From VBAS01 sp963773465 (lineage in GTDB: Bacteria > Bacteroidota > Bacteroidia > Chitinophagales > Chitinophagaceae): a stretch of DNA of 64,000 bases. Under the pieces are notes generated by a model. That model did not search any database, was not told where the DNA came from, and saw only the letters and a list, made by a program, of their open reading frames with translations. Positions 17,521-27,315 of the stretch are shown piece after piece (positions within the stretch are counted from its first letter, which is position 1; each line of letters opens with the position of its first letter). The stretch covers positions 1,426,001-1,490,000 of the forward strand of contig CAVZBF010000002.1 of NCBI GenBank assembly GCA_963773465.1, read 5' to 3'. The position numbers and the translations under genes are program-made.

Positions 17521-17560
17521 TGTTAATTAGTTAATTATTAATTATTTATTATTCCCGTGA

Positions 17561-17632
17561 AGACAAGGCATGCCTTGTCTCTCCCACTACTAAATATTGA
17601 CTCTCGACTCCGAACTCCCGACTCCCAACTCA
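17561..17632. repeat. Palindrome plus GAGTTCGGA-type repeat between scoB and scoA
   Basis: AGACAAGGCATGCCTTGTCT (17561-17580) is a perfect 20-bp palindrome. It is followed by CTCGACTCCGAACTCCCGACTCCCAACTC (about 17600-17628), a short array of the ACTCCGA(A)CTC repeat also found at 18387, 56161 and inside guaA. Confidence 0.7.
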
Positions 17633-18329
17633 CTTCCCTATCTGCACCGTCTTCCTTTCAATTCTTTTCTCATAATTACTTCCCTGGAAAATTCTATGTA
17701 CATAAATCCCTGCTACATGAATATGATCCGGATCCAGTTCTCCCGGTTCCACTAATTCTTCAACTTCAGCAATTGTGATATTTCCGGCCTTCGCCATCGA
17801 GGTTGAAAAATTCCTTGTTGTTTTCCTGAATACAAGATTTCCAAATCGGTCACCTTTCCATGCTTTCACAATAGCAAAGTCTGCATGAAGGGCATTTTCC
17901 ATCAGGTACATTTTTCCATTAAAATCTTTTACTTCTTTTCCCTGTGCTATTTCAGTTCCATAACCTGCCGGAGTAAAAAATGCAGGAATGCCCATTCCCG
18001 CCATCTGTATCCTTGTCGCCAATGTTCCCTGTGGTATCAGGTCAACTTCAAGTTCTCCACTTAGTAATTGCCTTTCAAATTCTTCATTCTCTCCTACATA
18101 AGAACTCATCATTTTTTTTATCTGTCTTGTTTTTAGCAACAGACCCAAGACCAAAATCATCAACACCTGCATTATTAGAAATACAGGTAAGATCGGTAGA
18201 ACCTTTACGTCTCAAAGCAGCGATGCAGTTTTCAGGAATACCACACAATCCAAACCCTCCCAGCATTATTGTGGCGCCATCACCAATATCATGAATAGCT
18301 TCATCGGCCCCAGCTACAATTTTATTCAT
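17630..18329 (-). CDS. scoA: Succinyl-CoA:3-ketoacid CoA transferase, subunit A, one frameshift
   Basis: The N-terminal piece from ATG 18329 reads MNKIVAGADEAIHDIGDGATIMLGGFGLCGIPENCI...SNNAGVDDFGLG; the frame shifts near 18145. The rest (LLLKTRQIKKMMSSYVGENEEFERQ...) runs to 17630. Rejoined it has about 233 residues, the standard length. GGFGLCGIPE and the (P)GTLAxRIRxAGxGIPAFFTPAG signature (here QGTLATRIQMAG) are diagnostic. It forms the heterodimer with scoB downstream. Confidence 0.92.
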
Positions 18330-18386
18330 ATAAAAGATTTTATAAGCAAAAATAAGAGGAAGAATAACTAAGTAGTGTCTTGTTTG

Positions 18387-18423
18387 AAGACTCCGAACTC
18401 TGAACTCTGAACTCCGAACTCTT
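18387..18423. repeat. Short GAGTTCGGA-type repeat array
   Basis: GACTCCGAACTCTGAACTC-TGAACTCCGAACTC, four near-copies of the GAGTTC(G/A)GA unit on the minus strand, in the gap between scoA and the DUF4296 lipoprotein. Confidence 0.7.
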
Positions 18424-18444
18424 AAACTGACTCAGCACCGATAA

Positions 18445-18864
18445 CTATTGCCTCGTACTCTCCAGCTTCTTATTCAATTTAATTTTCTTTAAACTGGTAT
18501 CTGGCTGCGGTCTTTTGTAATTCTGGTATTGCTGTACTTTTTTTTCATCGCTCCGGAGCGAATCAGTTATTACTTTCAGCAGATCAGGACGGCTTTCATA
18601 AAAATTCCGGCTTTTTATAAAAGCTTCCTTTGTTGTAGAATGCATATCAAAAACTTCTTCATAAAGAATGGCGCTTTCAGCTTTCTGATCGTGCTGTTGG
18701 GTGCTGTCTTTCATAATAAAATCCGTAACATACGCATCCGCACGCATCAGGTCCCACATAATTTTGCGCATTTCATTTTGAGATAATATTCCGTTAGGGA
18801 TTTTTTTATCCCTGATACAACCGGTCAGAAAGAGCGGAAGAATAATAAAAAGAAAGATTCTCAT
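18445..18864 (-). CDS. DUF4296 lipoprotein
   Basis: 139 residues. Lipoprotein signal MRIFLFIILPLFLTGC, then the DUF4296 core IPNGILSQNEMRKIMWDLMRADAYVTDF, with the conserved 'I(P/L)xxxM..(I/L)(L/M)WD(L/M)..AD' pattern, and a charged C-terminal tail. Function unknown. It overlaps the upstream DUF4835 gene by 4 bases (ATG/stop overlap), so the two are translationally coupled. Confidence 0.88.
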   Translation of the reverse strand: MRIFLFIILPLFLTGCIRDKKIPNGILSQNEMRKIMWDLMRADAYVTDFIMKDSTQQHDQKAESAILYEEVFDMHSTTKEAFIKSRNFYESRPDLLKVITDSLRSDEKKVQQYQNYKRPQPDTSLKKIKLNKKLESTRQ

Positions 18865-19785
18865 TTCAGATCATTATAAATGCGGGCATTGGTAATATCT
18901 AACTTTAGTAAATGATTTAATGCCCGGTCTTTCACATCTTTTTTTGCTTTGCTGAAAACTTTTACCAATTCCTGGCTCCTTCCCTGGAAAAAGAATTGCA
19001 TGACCATAGAATTGGGATTTTCTTTATCGATCGTAGAGAGATAATTAAGACAATTCAAAACCCCATTTCTTGCTTCATCTTCGTTTTCATATAACAGGTC
19101 CATGCCATGCCGGTAATAGGAATATAGTGCATCATGAAAAAGTGCAAACCGGTTATTGTTCAGATTTTCCGCAAGCCAGTAACGGTTTCGCTGGCTTTCA
19201 AAATTTTTCCATCCTGAAATTTCACTTGATTCAGGTGCATAGTTTACAATATTCTGTGCCTTTTGAAAATACTGGTCGCCGCCGCGAAGTGAAAATGAAT
19301 CATAATCTAATCCAAGGATAATATACACCCAATATGCAAACACTGCCGTTAAATTGGATACAAGCGCATCACTTCCCTGTATCCGGTTCTCATTAAATTC
19401 AACCGGTTGAAATTCCACATAACGGAATACAATATTGTCATCAATAAAATTGATCAAGGGACATTGGTACGTTGAATTATAAACCGGACTTGCAGCCTGT
19501 ACGGTAAGTGTTGCACGGTAAACATTTGTACCAATCACGTCATTAATATTCAGCAGAAAATTACATTGTATCTTTTCAGATGTCTGGAATGCATCATTTG
19601 TCCATTTCCTGTTATTTACAAAATTTGTGAGAGCTGTTTGCAGGGTTTGAAATATCTTTCTATCAATCTGTTGTAGGAACTTTATCTTTATTCACATTCA
19701 CAGTAAGCCGCGCCTGAATTTCCTGCGACCTGGCAAACAGGGAAACAATAGAAAATGCAATGAACAAAATAATTTTATTACGCAT
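18861..19785 (-). CDS. DUF4835 family secreted protein, one frameshift
   Basis: ATG 19785 gives the signal peptide MRNKIILFIAFSIVSLFARSQ, followed by EIQARLTVNVNKDKVPTTD. The frame shifts near 19668 and continues IFQTLQTALTNFVNNRKWTNDAFQTSEKIQCNFLLNI...VYRATLTVQAASPVYNSTYQ to 18861. About 307 residues, the usual length of this Bacteroidota family, which is frequently next to coaBC, DUF4296 or recN. Function unknown; probably periplasmic. Its start overlaps the end of coaBC by 8 bases. Confidence 0.87.
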
Positions 19786-20973
19786 AGTATAATTGGATAA
19801 TAGTATCAACAATATTTTTAGCTGCTTCTTTTTTTGACATGAGTTCGTAATTGAATTCCTTACCGCTTTTGTCAAAGATGGTGATTTTATTTGTATCGGT
19901 GCCAAAGCCTGCGCCTTTATCATTCAGTGAATTCATTACTATCATATCTGCATTTTTACTTTTTAATTTATCAAGCGCATATTCCTTTTCATTATTTGTT
20001 TCCAGCGCAAATCCAACCAATACCTGCTCCTTTGATTTCTTTTCACCAAAGCTTTTCAAAATATCTTTTGTCTTTTTTAATTCAATGACAAGTTCATCTT
20101 CGTTTTTCTTTATTTTATTTGCTGCAACTTCTACCGGCGTATAATCTGCAACGGCTGCTGCCATCACGGCAATATCTGATTTATCAAATTGTGTTGTACA
20201 GGCATTGTACATTTCTTCAGCAGTATTAACCCGTACAGACCTGATTCCGTTTGATGGTAAATCGAATAGGTGAAGGACCCATGATCAAAGTAACATCTGC
20301 GCCACGGTCAAATAATTCTTCTGCAATCGCCAAACCCATTTTACCGGAAGAATGATTACCAATAAAACGAACTGGATCGAGAGGCTCATAAGTTGGTCCC
20401 GCAGAGACAAAAGCTTTTTTACCTGCCAGTGACGGGAAACAAAAAAATTATCCTCAATATATTTTATGATGTTTCAGGTTCTGCCATGCGGCCATCTCCC
20501 ACTAATCCGCTTGCAAGTTCTCCTTTATCAACAGGAATTATTTTATTTCCAAATGATGCAAGTTTCTGAATATTCTCTTTCGTTGCTGGATGATGCCACA
20601 TATCCTCATCCATTGCAGGGGCAACAACAACAGGGCAGGTAGCGGACAGGTAAACTGCCAGTAACAGATTATCGCATTGCCCATGCGCCATTTTTGCAAG
20701 TGTATTGCAACTTAACGGTGCAATCAGCATTATATCTGCCCATCGGCCAAGCATAACATGATTCGCCCACGAATCTTCATCAAACAGATCAACAAGAACC
20801 TTATTTTTAGAAAGCGTGGAAAGTGTAAGTGTTGAAACAAAATCTTTGGCGGAAGGCGTCATGATCACTTTTACTTCAGCGCCGGCTTTAACCAACTGTC
20901 GCACAAGAAATGCAGATTTATAAGCAGCTATACTCCGGTTATTCCCAGCAATATTTTTTTACCTGCTCACCAT
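19778..20973 (-). CDS. coaBC: Bifunctional phosphopantothenoylcysteine decarboxylase/synthetase
   Basis: The N-terminal half (CoaC, flavoprotein) contains GITGSIAAYKSAFLVRQLVKAGAEVKVIMTPSA, the active-site His in SWANHVMLGRWAD, and PAMDEDMWHHPAT. The C-terminal half (CoaB) has AGPTYEPLDPVRFIGNHSSGKMG, AVADYTPVEVAANKIKKNEDE and GFALET. The enzyme makes 4'-phosphopantetheine from 4'-phosphopantothenate, cysteine and CTP in coenzyme A synthesis. The frame breaks near 20955, 20925, 20455 and 20240. As the gene is essential, these are almost surely sequence errors. Start ATG 20973; about 398 residues. Confidence 0.93.
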
Positions 20974-21011
20974 TCTGCTTATAAAATTAAAACTAACTAT
21001 CAGAAACTAAA

Positions 21012-21036
21012 AGCGTCTGGCCTGAGGCAAGACGCT
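21012..21036 (-). terminator. Hairpin terminator after rpoZ
   Basis: Stem AGCGTCTGGCC / GGCAAGACGCT with a TGA loop and one bulge, downstream of rpoZ on the minus strand and before coaBC. A T-rich stretch follows. Confidence 0.7.
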
Positions 21037-21072
21037 AAATTATTTTATCGGTCAAAAACAACTGCCGGCTGA

Positions 21073-21414
21073 TTAACTAAACAGCTCATCTTCTCCTTTA
21101 CGGAAGTAAACTTTGTCTTCCATGAATTCCTGGGTTGCCAGTAAAGCCGGGTTTGGCATTCTTTCATAAGCCCTGGAAATCTCGATCTGCTCTTTATTCT
21201 CATGAATTTCTTCCAGACTATCGGTATGGCTTGCAAATTCTTCCAGTTTATTATGCAATTCTTCTTTCAAAGAAATATTGATCTGGTTAGCTCTTTTACC
21301 AACGATAGAAATAGACTCATAAAGATTGCCTGTTTTTTCTTTATATCATTCAGGTTTTTTGTTTCAACTATTGTTGCTGGTACCGGCACTAAGTTGACGT
21401 CTTAGTTTGCTCAT
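21073..21414 (-). CDS. rpoZ: DNA-directed RNA polymerase omega subunit, two frameshifts
   Basis: Start ATG 21414 gives MSKLRRQLSAGTSNNS; after a shift near 21365 and another near 21340 the protein continues NLNDIKK.TGNLYESISIVGKRANQINISLKEELHNKLEEFASHTDSLEEIHENKEQIEISRAYERMPNPALLATQEFMEDKVYFRK. The segment TGN(L/I)YES...GKRANQI is the omega signature, and the long C-terminal tail is typical of Bacteroidota. About 113 residues. It assists assembly of RNA polymerase. It follows bamD on the same strand, a common arrangement in this phylum. Confidence 0.88.
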
Positions 21415-21434
21415 TGTTTAAATTTTTAATATTG

Positions 21435-22205
21435 TTATTGTGATAAGTTAAATATATCGTTCACTTCTTTTACCAATTTACTTTCGGGAAACCGGTCAAC
21501 AAAATCATTGCATTCCGTTATCACCTGTTCATACCGTTCTGCTTTTTTTTCTTCAATACTCAATTCAGCAAATCGAAAATAAGATTTAATCACCATCAGT
21601 TTATATTCATCTCCTTTTTCAGATTCAGGAAAAGAATTCAGTAAAGCTGGTAAAAGCAACACCGGCTGCCCTGAACTGGCCCATATCAAAATATAACTGT
21701 GCCGCATCTTAATCTTTTTCTTCCAGTTTAACCCGGCAAATATCAATAATCTCAGTAGCTTCTTTATTTCTTGCCGAACCCGGGTGTGTATTGATAAATG
21801 TCTGCATCATCCCATCGCCTTTATAGTATTGGTTTGATCAAGTGTCAGCTTTAGGCGACATGTTTATAATAAGCAATATGCCCTCATATAATCCATTTCT
21901 TCTGCCTTTGTGCTGTTTGGAAATATTTCCAGAAAAGTTTTAAATAGATTCTCAGCGTTCATGTAATCCTTCTGGTAATAGGCGCAATAAGCATATTTAT
22001 AATAAATATCTTCGAAAACTGGCGATCCTCTGAAATTAGGCATCACATCTTCATAAATTGCCTGGGCCAGGTGATATTTCTTTTTTACATAGAATTGTTC
22101 AGCCATTCGCAACTTATATTCAGGATCCTTACTTTTTAAGATCTTATTGATCCCGTTGCAACTGATTAATAAACCTGCAATAATGATAAAAAGGATAACT
22201 CTCAT
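21435..22205 (-). CDS. bamD: Outer membrane assembly lipoprotein BamD, frameshifted
   Basis: Lipoprotein signal MRVILFIIIAGLLISC from ATG 22205, then TPR-like helices: KDPEYKLRMAEQFYVKKKYHLAQAIYEDVMPNFRGSPVFEDIYYKYAYCAYYQKDYMNAENLFKTFLEIFPNS. Shifts near 21860, 21780 and 21690 lead to AAGVAFTSLLNSFPESEKGDEYKLMVIKSYFRFAELSIEEKKAERYEQ...FVDRFPESKL. About 265 residues. BamD supports insertion of beta-barrel proteins in the outer membrane, as part of the BAM complex. Being essential, the shifts are likely errors. Confidence 0.9.
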
Positions 22206-22510
22206 AAAAAGTGGGCAAAGATAGTTTTAATCCGGCAAATCTGATTTAAAAATTAATTGATGCCAAGCCTTTAGGGTTAAGATTATTGTAATACTGTTCC
22301 TCTCCTTGCGAGCCCGGCCAAGCCGGGCGAAGCAAACTCCTCAATTCAAATAGTTCAATTTCAAAAAAAAGACTCTATTCCCGAACGGTTCTTTGTCCGA
22401 CTACTTGCCACTCCGATTTATCGGGAGAATTAAATCCCTCAATTCAATATTGTGCAATCAAGTCTCGCGGAGTTTCCTTCGCCCGCCGTTGGCGGACTCG
22501 CAAGAAAAAA
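22206..22510. other. Intergenic region between bamD and the OmpA-like gene
   Basis: Holds the promoter region of bamD on the minus strand and repeat debris: CCCGGCCAAGCCGGG (22313-22327), a small inverted repeat next to the recurring CTTGCGAG...GAAGCAAACTCC motif, and CGCCCGCCGTTGGCGG near 22480. No gene seen. Confidence 0.5.
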
Positions 22511-22535
22511 AGACCCTTCTTAACCAGAAGGGTCT
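22511..22535 (-). terminator. Rho-independent terminator of the OmpA-like gene
   Basis: Perfect 10-bp stem AGACCCTTCT / AGAAGGGTCT with loop TAACC, followed on the minus strand by an unbroken T-run (22504-22510). Confidence 0.9.
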
Positions 22536-22557
22536 TTATCTGTCAAAAAACTTTATT

Positions 22558-24279
22558 TTATCCTTTTCTCAGGTTCGGGTGAGGAGCAGGAACTGTATTA
22601 GGTCCTTCTTCACCTTCATTGGCAGGACGGAGATCAACTGTATCACAATCGCCACCTTCCTCACCATACTTAAAGATGAGCCTGTCACCACTTATGCCTT
22701 CTTTTTCTACCAGGTAGTTAATGATTGCATTTACCTGATCCCAGCTTCTTTGCTGCTCAAGTTTGTTACCAGCGCAATATCCGATTACAACTACTTTACA
22801 ACCTGGTTGTTACGCATACGGTCAGCAGCAACAGCCAGTAATCTCTTGGCATCATCACTCAACCTAACTGAGTTCTTTGAAAGTAATGCTTGGCAATGCA
22901 CCGAGTGTTTGATTACAATCCAGCGGTTTGTTACCCCAACCCGGACATGTTGAATCAGGACATGGAACTGGACATTTACCGACACCATCTGCATCAACAG
23001 GCTGGCAATAAGTTGGAGTAACAAGTTCTTTATCCTTACAATCAGGAACGCCATCACCATCAGTATCACGGCTTACACCATGTGTATCAACAGGGCAACC
23101 TTGCAGGAGTTTGTTCCTGGTCAAACTGGTCAGTAACACCATCGCCATCGCTATCAGGAAGAACTGGTTTTGGTAAACGCATCAAACGTGGATTGCGGAT
23201 TTCGCTGTATGCATAATCCAGTGGGTTAAGCCACCAAAGTGGTTCAACAGCTTTAGCACCAATATTAATATTCAAACCAAGTGATAAGAAGTTATAGCAA
23301 TCGAAATCACGGGTAAGTGCAGGATCACCAAGATCATGCTTCCTGCCAGCGCTGACCATCCAGCAGATCATCTTTAATAAATGTTAGACGATCTTCAAGT
23401 GCGAGGTTGATACGGTTGCTAAGCTTGAATGCAACACCAACACCACCTGTACCGGAGTGGTTTAAATGTATTACTGAAAAGTTTAGGACGGCGTTCACCC
23501 TGATTATCAGCTGGAGTTTCATAAGTATCATCCATCAACATCTTTCAATTCATCACGTGTATCTTTTCTTGTTTTATGAGTACGCGTCAGCGATATTGTC
23601 GAAATTATACTGGGTTACCGCCCTCATCAAGAGCATTCACATCTACGTATCATAAACGGTACCACCAAAACCGCCAAACCCATAAAAATTAAATCCTGTT
23701 TTTGCTTTGTGGAAACGAATGTTGTTTAAAGTAACAACTCCCTGCAAAGAAAGATCCTGAACTTTTGTTTTATAATTATAAAACACCTTATCCAAACGAG
23801 TACCTCGGGCCAGCAATCCACCGGTTGTAGTATTGAAAAATACCGGTTGATTTGTTGCGGGATGCAAACCTAATAATGGTGCTACATACCGGGATCTCCA
23901 TGCAGGATTTCTTCCATAATTGTTTGCACCTAACCAATGTAAACCTTTTCCAGTACCATACATATATTCCAGTCGCATAGAAAAAACATACCCAAATGCT
24001 TTTCTTACATGTACTCCAAAACCTGGAGTAGGTAGTAAGACCAGGAACATCACCACTGATAGTGAACATACCAGCCTTTAATACCAATTTCCCATTGGTT
24101 ACGGGGTTTTGCGGGAAAATTATAAGTTCCGTTTAAAAATTCAGAATGCTGAGGCATTCTTTTAGAAGGGATAACGGAAGAATCTTTTACATCATAACTT
24201 GCTCCTACCTGACCATAAACCTCCTGATGCCAGCAGACATATAATACCAGCCAGTAATAATGTACTTTTTGCTTGCCAT
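22558..24279 (-). CDS. OmpA-family outer membrane protein with thrombospondin-type-3 repeats, many frameshifts
   Basis: ATG 24279 begins MASKKYII; an N-terminal barrel region follows (FPAKPRNQWEIGIKGWY, VHVRKAFGYVFSMRLEYMYGTGKGL, and LSLGLNINIGAKAVEPLWWLNPLDYAYSEI). Calcium-binding Asp-rich repeats then appear (DSDGDGVTDQFDQE, DTDGDGVPDCKDKE, PVDADGVGKCP). The OmpA peptidoglycan-binding domain closes the protein (LSDDAKRLLAVAADRMRNNQ, then shifted WDQVNAIINYLVEKEGISGDRLIFKYG). About 570 residues, ending HPNLRKG at 22558. At least seven shifts, scattered. It anchors the outer membrane to peptidoglycan. Confidence 0.85.
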
Positions 24280-24482
24280 AACTGAGGATTAAGATTTTAT
24301 AAGAGAAAACAATGTCCAAATAAAAAGCAAAAATATAACTTGAAGCTTAAATACCAAATTTTTATGTGAATTATTTAGCTTGAAAATCATTTTGCAATTT
24401 GTTACTCACAAAAACACTATTGAAGTATGTTGCATATAACTCCAATATTTTTTTGATACGTATATTGCTTCTGTTTTTAAAC

Positions 24483-25445
24483 ATGAACTTACCAACTGCA
24501 TTAATCGAAAATGAACTTAAAATCTTTGAAGTCAAATTCAAAGAGGCTGCTAAGAAGCAGGGCTCCGCTGTTAGACCGCATCATGCGATATATTGTAAAG
24601 AGGAAAGGAAAACAACTGCGCCCGATGTTTGTGTTGCTGTCGGCCAGACTTTGCGGAGCAATTACAGAAAGCTACTTACCGGGCAGCTTCATTGGTTGAA
24701 TTGTTACATACTGCCACACTTGTTCATGATGATGTAGTAGATGATTCGCTGGAAAGAAGAGGTTTTTTTTCAGTTTATGCATTATGGAAAACAAAAGCTT
24801 CAGTTCTGATCGGTGATTATCTTCTTGCAAAAGGCTTCTTGCTATCACTGGATAACAATGACTACCAGATACTTCATATACTTTCCGATGCGGTACGAAA
24901 AATGAGTGAAGGTGAATTGCTGCAAATTGAAAAAGCAAGGTCACTGAAATGCATGAAGAAGTTTATTATGAGATCATAAAGAATAAAACTGCTTCTTTAT
25001 TGGCTTCCGCCTGTGCGGCCGGTGCCTGGTCATCGTCAAACGATGAAGAAAAAACTGAAAAAATGAGATCATTTGGTGAAAAAACCGGCATGGCATTTCA
25101 GATAAAAGATGATCTGTTTGATTATGCAAGCGATAAAATTGGAAAACCAACCGGTAATGATATTAAAGAAAAAAAACTAACCTTACCGCTGATTTACACA
25201 TTAAAAAATTGCGATAAAGAAACACGAAGAGAAATTATTTACATTATAAAAAATAAAAACAAGATGCAGCGCAGGTAAAAAAAGTAGCGGAAATTGTTAC
25301 AAGGTCAGGGGGCATTCAATATGCAACCGATAAAATGAATGAATTTTATAACAAAGCAAAAGATATTCTTTATCAATTCCCGGATAATGACTCACGAAAA
25401 GGATTGGAAGACCTGGTCAATTTTGTGACAGACAGAAAATACTAG
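24483..25445 (+). CDS. ispB: Polyprenyl (all-trans octaprenyl-type) diphosphate synthase, frameshifted
   Basis: ATG 24483. After an early shift near 24545 the protein reads KSRAPLLDRIMRYIVKRKGKQLRPMFVLLSARLCGA (the conserved GK(Q/R)LRP). The first aspartate-rich motif DDVVDD follows at about 24732-24749, and the second, DDLFDY, at about 25110. Further shifts lie near 24670, 24945 and 25262. End YATDKMNEFYNKAKDILYQFPDNDSRKGLEDLVNFVTDRKY at 25445; about 320 residues. It makes the isoprenoid side chain of menaquinone from IPP and FPP. The product chain length cannot be told from sequence here. Confidence 0.9.
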
Positions 25446-25472
25446 AGTTACCTTGTGGTTGCAGGATAGCTA

Positions 25473-27173
25473 ATGGAAAGAAGATGGAAAATATTAACGG
25501 CTGATAAGCAAAAATCTGATCTGCTTACAACAATCACTTAAAATTCATCCTGTCATTTGCAAAATACTTGTGCAACGGGGAATTGAAACCTTTGAACAAT
25601 CAAAAAATTTTTCCGTCCGCAACTTAACGACCTTCATGATCCATGGCTGATGAAAGACATGGATAAAGCTGTTGAAAGAATTATTCATGCTGTAAACAAC
25701 AATGAAAAGATCCTGGTGTTTGGAGATTATGATGTGGATGGAACAACTGCTGTTGCCTGCATGTACCAGTTTCTGAAAAAAATTCATTCGCAATGTTGAT
25801 TTTTATATTCCGCATCGTTATCGTGAAGGATATGGTGTAAGTAAAGCAGGAATTGATTTTGCAAAAGAAAATGGGTTTACACTTATCATTTCACTTGATT
25901 GCGGAATAAAATCGGTTGAACTGATTCAGTATGCCAAAGAACTCGGGATTGATTTCATTGTTTGTGATCATCATTTGCCGGATGATGAATTACCACCTGC
26001 TGTTGCTATTCTAAATCCTAAACAAAAAGATTGCAATTATCCTTACAAAGAATTATGCGGATGCGGTGTTGGATTTAAATTGATCACTGCACTTGCCCCG
26101 CAATTGAATTTGAATGACGAAGATGTGTATGAAAATCTTGACCTGGTAGCCACTGCCATTGCCGCAGATATTGTTCCCATGACCGGTGAAAACAGAATAC
26201 TTGCTTATTATGGTTTAAAAAAAGCAAATGAAAATCCTAACAATGGAATAAAAGCGCTTAGCTTTTTAAGCGGGTTAAAAAAAGAACTGCATATCAACAA
26301 TCTTGTTTTCATGATCGCCCCGAGAGTGAATGCAGCAGGAAGAATGGATGATGCAAGTAAAGCGGTGCAAATGTTTATTGCGGAAACTTATGAGGAAGCA
26401 TTGCATTATGCCGAAATGCTGCATAGTGATAATACTGACAGAAAAGAAGCGGATGGTAATATAACCGGTGAAGCGTTAGCGCTGATCAGTGCAAACAATG
26501 AATGGCTCGAAAGAAAATCAACTGTGGTTTTTAAATCTACACTGGCATAAAGGAGTCGTTGGTATTGTTGCATCAAGGTTGATCGAACATTATCACCGGC
26601 CAACAATAGTGTTGACCCAAAGCGGTGAGTATGCTGCCGGCAGTGCCCGAAGTGTTCCGGGTTTTAATTTATACGAAGCAGTTCATGCATGCAGAGAACA
26701 TTTGCTTGGATATGGTGGTCATTTTGCAGCAGCCGGTCTGACCCTGGAAATTGATAAGATCGATGCATTCCGGAAAAAGTTTGAAGAAATAGTTTCCGCT
26801 ACTATACATCCTGAATTGTTGATCCCTGAAATTGGTCATTGATGCAGAAATAAGTTTTACAGATATTCAATGGCCTTTCTATAATATCATCCAGCAAATG
26901 GAGCCATTTGGCCCGGAAAATCTGCGTCCTGTTTTTGTTGCAAAAAAAGTTTGGAACACCGGTTATTCAAAAATTGTAAAAGAAGAGCATATAAGATTTT
27001 CGTTGAAACAAAACAATACTGTCTTCACAGGAATTGGTTTTAAAATGGCTGAAAAATTTCATTTACTGCAAATGCAAAAACCAATCGATATTGTTTTTAA
27101 GATTGATGAAAATGAATGGAACGGGCAAAAAAGCCTCCAGTTAAGAGTAATTGATTTTCGCTTAACCGAATAA
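25473..27173 (+). CDS. recJ: Single-stranded-DNA exonuclease RecJ, frameshifted
   Basis: ATG 25473 gives MERRWKILTADKQKSDLL. The DHH-family motifs are FGDYDVDGTTA (about 25720), SLDCGIKS and CDHHLPDDELPPAVAILNPK. The DHHA1 end has SARSVPGFNLYEAV and GYGGHFAAAGLTL, and the C-terminal OB domain has MEPFGPENLRPVF. The enzyme degrades single-stranded DNA 5' to 3' in recombination and repair. Shifts near 25540, 25600, 25790, 26540 and 26845. About 565 residues, the usual length. It lies 27 bp after ispB on the same strand. Confidence 0.93.
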
Positions 27174-27271
27174 TCTAGCCGTTTAGCCTGATCTTGTAAC
27201 AGGGATTTTACGAATCACAGGTGTTAATAATTTATTCATAATTTGCCTGGTTTTCCATAAACGCCTTCCCT

Positions 27272-27279
27272 TAGATTTG
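27272..27279 (+). promoter_or_regulatory. -7 promoter box (TAGATTTG)
   Basis: TAnnTTTG 36 bases before ATG 27316. It overlaps the longest possible start codon (27277), which argues that translation begins at 27316. Confidence 0.5.
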
Positions 27280-27315
27280 AGGCCCCGAAAATTATTCATA
27301 CAAAACTTACCTGCG